Source: Candidatus Woesearchaeota archaeon
Lineage (GTDB): Archaea > Nanobdellota > Nanobdellia > Woesearchaeales > BM511
DNA: 5,301 bases
Direction of reading: 5' to 3'
Assembly (NCBI GenBank): GCA_018221175.1
Contig: JAAOYE010000106.1
Span: forward strand, 1 to 5,301
Made by a program: the position numbers and the translations under genes. Under the pieces are notes generated by a model. It was not told the DNA's origin, did not search any database, and saw only the letters and a list, made by a program, of their open reading frames with translations. Below, one piece after another: positions 3,631 through 5,301 of the stretch (the stretch's first letter is position 1; each line of letters begins with the position of its first letter).

Positions 3631-4578
3631 TTAAACAATCAGATTAAACAAATATCCAATCAAAACTATAGAAATCGCTACTATTCCAAAGAATATCCCG
3701 ATCAATTTTAGATTCATCGCCCGCCTTAAAATGATTGCTTCTGGCAGACTAAGTGCTGCTGTTGACATGACAAATGCGAGTGTTGTTCCAAGCGGTATTC
3801 CTTTTTCTACAAGGACTGCAGCAAGCGGGATAATCGCTGCACAATTCGCGTACAAAGGAACTCCCAGTATAACTGCTAAAGGAACTGCAAATATTCCCCC
3901 TTTTGATACTATTCCTTCAAAAAAGCTTTCAGGAACGTATCCGTGGACAGCTGCTGCCACCCCTATGCCAATCACAACGTAAATCCCTACTTTTTTGACT
4001 ATATCTTTTGCTTCATCAAGCCCAAATCTTAGCCTTTGCGAAAAATAAGCGTATTTTCTCTCCTTATTGTTTCCGTTTCTGTTTGCTATATCTTCCACAA
4101 GGTGTTTTTCCAGCTTCATGCGTCCAAGTATCATCCCGCCAATTATTCCAATGAGTATTCCTGCAATTATGTAGGCTAGGGTTATTTTCCATCCAAAAAC
4201 TGCGAACATGATAACTGCAACATACTCATTAACAAGTGGAGATGTGATTAAAAACGAGAAGTTCACGCCTAAAGGAACGCCTGCTTCAACCATAGTAATA
4301 AATACAGGGATTGACGAGCACGAGCAAAACGGGGTGACAGCGCCAAAAAGTGATGCAAAAACGTTTCCCACGCCTTTTCTTTTCCCGCTTAGCGCTTTTT
4401 TTATCTTTGAAGAAGGGATGTATGTTCTTATTACACCCATTACACCAATCATCACAAAAAGAAGCAAAAGAATCTGTACAGTATCATATATGAAAAAAGT
4501 AAGAGCTTCTGCAAGCCTTTCATTTGTTATATTAAACAAACTAGTTACAGCATTATGAGTGAGTTCTTCTAATGTCAT
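3631..4578 (-). CDS. COG0701/DUF318 permease (ArsP-like)
   Basis: The 315-residue integral membrane protein has about eight to ten hydrophobic segments in two halves separated by a charged cytoplasmic loop (about 153-195). The first half carries the family signature TPFCSCSSIPVF (residues 82-93, Cys85 and Cys87) and SPLVNEY. The second half carries PLYANCAAIIPLA with Cys246 and the SLPEAIILRR end motif. Members of this family include ArsP, which exports trivalent methylated or aromatic arsenicals, and many uncharacterised permeases. The paired cysteines fit thiophilic metal or metalloid handling, but the substrate here is not shown. The ATG overlaps the stop of the upstream 32-codon gene (ATGA), so translation is probably coupled. 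It ends 9 bp from the convergent initiator tRNA. Confidence 0.88.
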   Translation of the reverse strand: MTLEELTHNAVTSLFNITNERLAEALTFFIYDTVQILLLLFVMIGVMGVIRTYIPSSKIKKALSGKRKGVGNVFASLFGAVTPFCSCSSIPVFITMVEAGVPLGVNFSFLITSPLVNEYVAVIMFAVFGWKITLAYIIAGILIGIIGGMILGRMKLEKHLVEDIANRNGNNKERKYAYFSQRLRFGLDEAKDIVKKVGIYVVIGIGVAAAVHGYVPESFFEGIVSKGGIFAVPLAVILGVPLYANCAAIIPLAAVLVEKGIPLGTTLAFVMSTAALSLPEAIILRRAMNLKLIGIFFGIVAISIVLIGYLFNLIV

Positions 4579-4673
4579 TTCTTTTTCTTAGGCGCAGCGC
4601 AGCACTCGCATTCCTGAGATTTTTCTTCCATCTTCTTGTCGACTTTATCTACAAGCTTTTTTAGAAACTTCAT
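4575..4673 (-). CDS. 32-residue cysteine-containing peptide coupled to the permease
   Basis: ATG at 4673 opens a 32-codon frame ending at TGA 4577-4575, overlapping the permease ATG by four bases (ATGA). The peptide starts with an amphipathic lysine-rich helix (MKFLKKLVDKVDKKMEEK), continues with SQECECCAAP carrying Cys22, Cys24 and Cys25, and ends in four lysines. A TATA box is well placed upstream. A C-x-C-C cluster next to a C-x-C permease suggests a thiol metal or metalloid carrier, sensor or regulatory subunit; this is inference. I recognise no family, and its size means gene finders would usually miss it. Confidence 0.7.
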   Translation of the reverse strand: MKFLKKLVDKVDKKMEEKSQECECCAAPKKKK

Positions 4674-4695
4674 ACTAAATCAAAAAATAAGTATT

Positions 4696-4706
4696 GTTTA
4701 TAACTT
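4696..4706 (-). promoter_or_regulatory. TATA box of the small peptide-permease operon
   Basis: The minus strand reads AAGTTATAAAC, centred about 27 bp before the small-peptide ATG at 4673. There is no Shine-Dalgarno between them, so the operon is probably leaderless. It supports the tiny ORF as the real first gene. Confidence 0.6.
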
Positions 4707-4719
4707 TTGTGTTTAAGAA

Positions 4720-4977
4720 TTATCTGTTATAAGAATTATTTATTCTCACAATTTTTACTTTACCTACCCTTTTTTGATAATCTGCCATACTTACAGCCCT
4801 TGCTTCTTTTGGGCTTTGATAATTTGAAGAAGGTGATTTTCCTATTATTCTTTCGTTAGAATTCACAGCTAATTTTAAGATTTTAGGCTCTTTTCTTTTC
4901 ACTCTGCGCTTTTGTGCTTGTAAAAAGCTCGCCAATTCTCCTATGTCTTTTTTCTCTACTAATTCAATCTCAAACAA
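4720..4977 (-). CDS. Hypothetical basic 85-residue protein downstream of ZIP transporter
   Basis: The frame starts at TTG 4977, overlapping the stop of the ZIP gene (4972-4970) by 8 bases, with GGTGGTT just upstream as a possible ribosome site; it ends at TAA 4722-4720. The protein is soluble and basic: an acidic first helix (residues 3-20), a KRRVKRKEPK patch (23-32), a low-complexity SPSSNYQSP stretch (48-56), and a strand-like VGKVKIVRINNS end (71-82). There is no membrane segment or recognised domain. The composition looks coding and the overlap suggests coupling to the ZIP gene, but the rare start and lack of a known family leave doubt. Confidence 0.55.
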   Translation of the reverse strand: MFEIELVEKKDIGELASFLQAQKRRVKRKEPKILKLAVNSNERIIGKSPSSNYQSPKEARAVSMADYQKRVGKVKIVRINNSYNR

Positions 4978-5301
4978 CCACCAATAATAACAGCATTACT
5001 GCTATTCCCAATATCATTCCAAACAACTGCATTAATGAAGTTTTTAGCTCGTTTGATTTGTGAAGCTCAGGTATCAAGTCAACGCCTGCGATGTATATGA
5101 AGCCGCCGGCAGCTAAAGGTATTAAAAAAAAGGATATGTCACTAGAATATTTGTTTAAGACAATTGCGATAACAGCACCCAGAATTGCAAGGGTGGCTGA
5201 CAAAAAATTAAACAGCAGCGCCTTTGTTTTTGAAAGCCCCGCATGAAGCAGCACTCCAAAGTCTCCAAGCTCTTGCGGGACTTCGTGCAAAAGTACAGCA
5301 A
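4970..5301 (-). CDS. ZIP-family metal transporter, C-terminal part (5' end outside window)
   Basis: The frame enters from the right edge already in the conserved sequence AVLLHEVPQELGDFGVLL, the fifth membrane helix of ZIP proteins, where the His and Glu residues of HEVPQE bind the transported cation. Three further hydrophobic segments follow: about residues 25-45 of the visible part, 53-73 (with AAGGFIYIAGVDLIPEL) and 88-109. That matches the last half of an eight-helix ZIP (COG0428). It would bring zinc or another divalent cation into the cytoplasm; the metal cannot be told from this part. The true start lies beyond base 5301; a TTG at 5290 is in frame but sits inside the conserved helix and is not a start. 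Its stop overlaps the next ORF. Confidence 0.9.
   Translation of the reverse strand, partial: AVLLHEVPQELGDFGVLLHAGLSKTKALLFNFLSATLAILGAVIAIVLNKYSSDISFFLIPLAAGGFIYIAGVDLIPELHKSNELKTSLMQLFGMILGIAVMLLLLVVV

Noticed and set aside
3731..4558. Plus-strand frames opposite the permease
   Set aside because: They are short, threonine/proline-rich antisense shadows of the clearly conserved permease.
4715..4739. Repeated AAGAATTAT at 4715-4723 and 4731-4739
   Set aside because: It is a short A/T-rich duplication at the 3' end of the 85-residue ORF with no supporting structure.

Overview
The window looks archaeal, probably from a low-GC DPANN-type lineage (the lineage is an inference). The signs are TATA boxes about 25-28 bp upstream of several start codons with no ribosome binding site (leaderless genes), Shine-Dalgarno matches of the GGAGGUGAU type elsewhere, an initiator tRNA with the archaeal/eukaryal A1-U72 pair, and tRNA genes interrupted by several bulge-helix-bulge (BHB) introns.

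Layout. Bases 1-1163 (minus strand) hold a secreted alpha/beta-hydrolase whose C-terminus lies beyond the left edge. Bases 1189-1837 hold a plus-strand AbrB/RelE-type toxin-antitoxin pair bounded by two near-identical 17-bp direct repeats, as if dropped between the hydrolase and the next minus-strand gene. Bases 1836-2945 encode a secreted 369-residue protein with 14 cysteines. Bases 2999-3197 (minus) are a tRNA-Ser(GCU) gene that I read as carrying three introns (20/21, 29/30 and 59/60). Bases 3198-3490 contain no protein gene, but hold a tandem array of hairpins with compensatory changes and a further inverted repeat. Bases 3491-3619 (plus) are the initiator tRNA-Met with two introns (29/30 and 37/38). 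Neither tRNA can be folded properly without removing the introns.

The right part is all minus strand. It has a 32-residue cysteine-containing peptide overlapping by ATGA with a COG0701/ArsP-like permease, and a ZIP metal transporter (5' end beyond the right edge) overlapping an unrecognised basic 85-residue ORF. The ZIP protein and the permease suggest a metal or metalloid transport neighbourhood, though they appear to be separate transcription units.

The most notable content is five introns in two adjacent tRNA genes, the repeated hairpin array between them, the direct repeats around the toxin-antitoxin pair, and the tiny cysteine peptide coupled to the permease.
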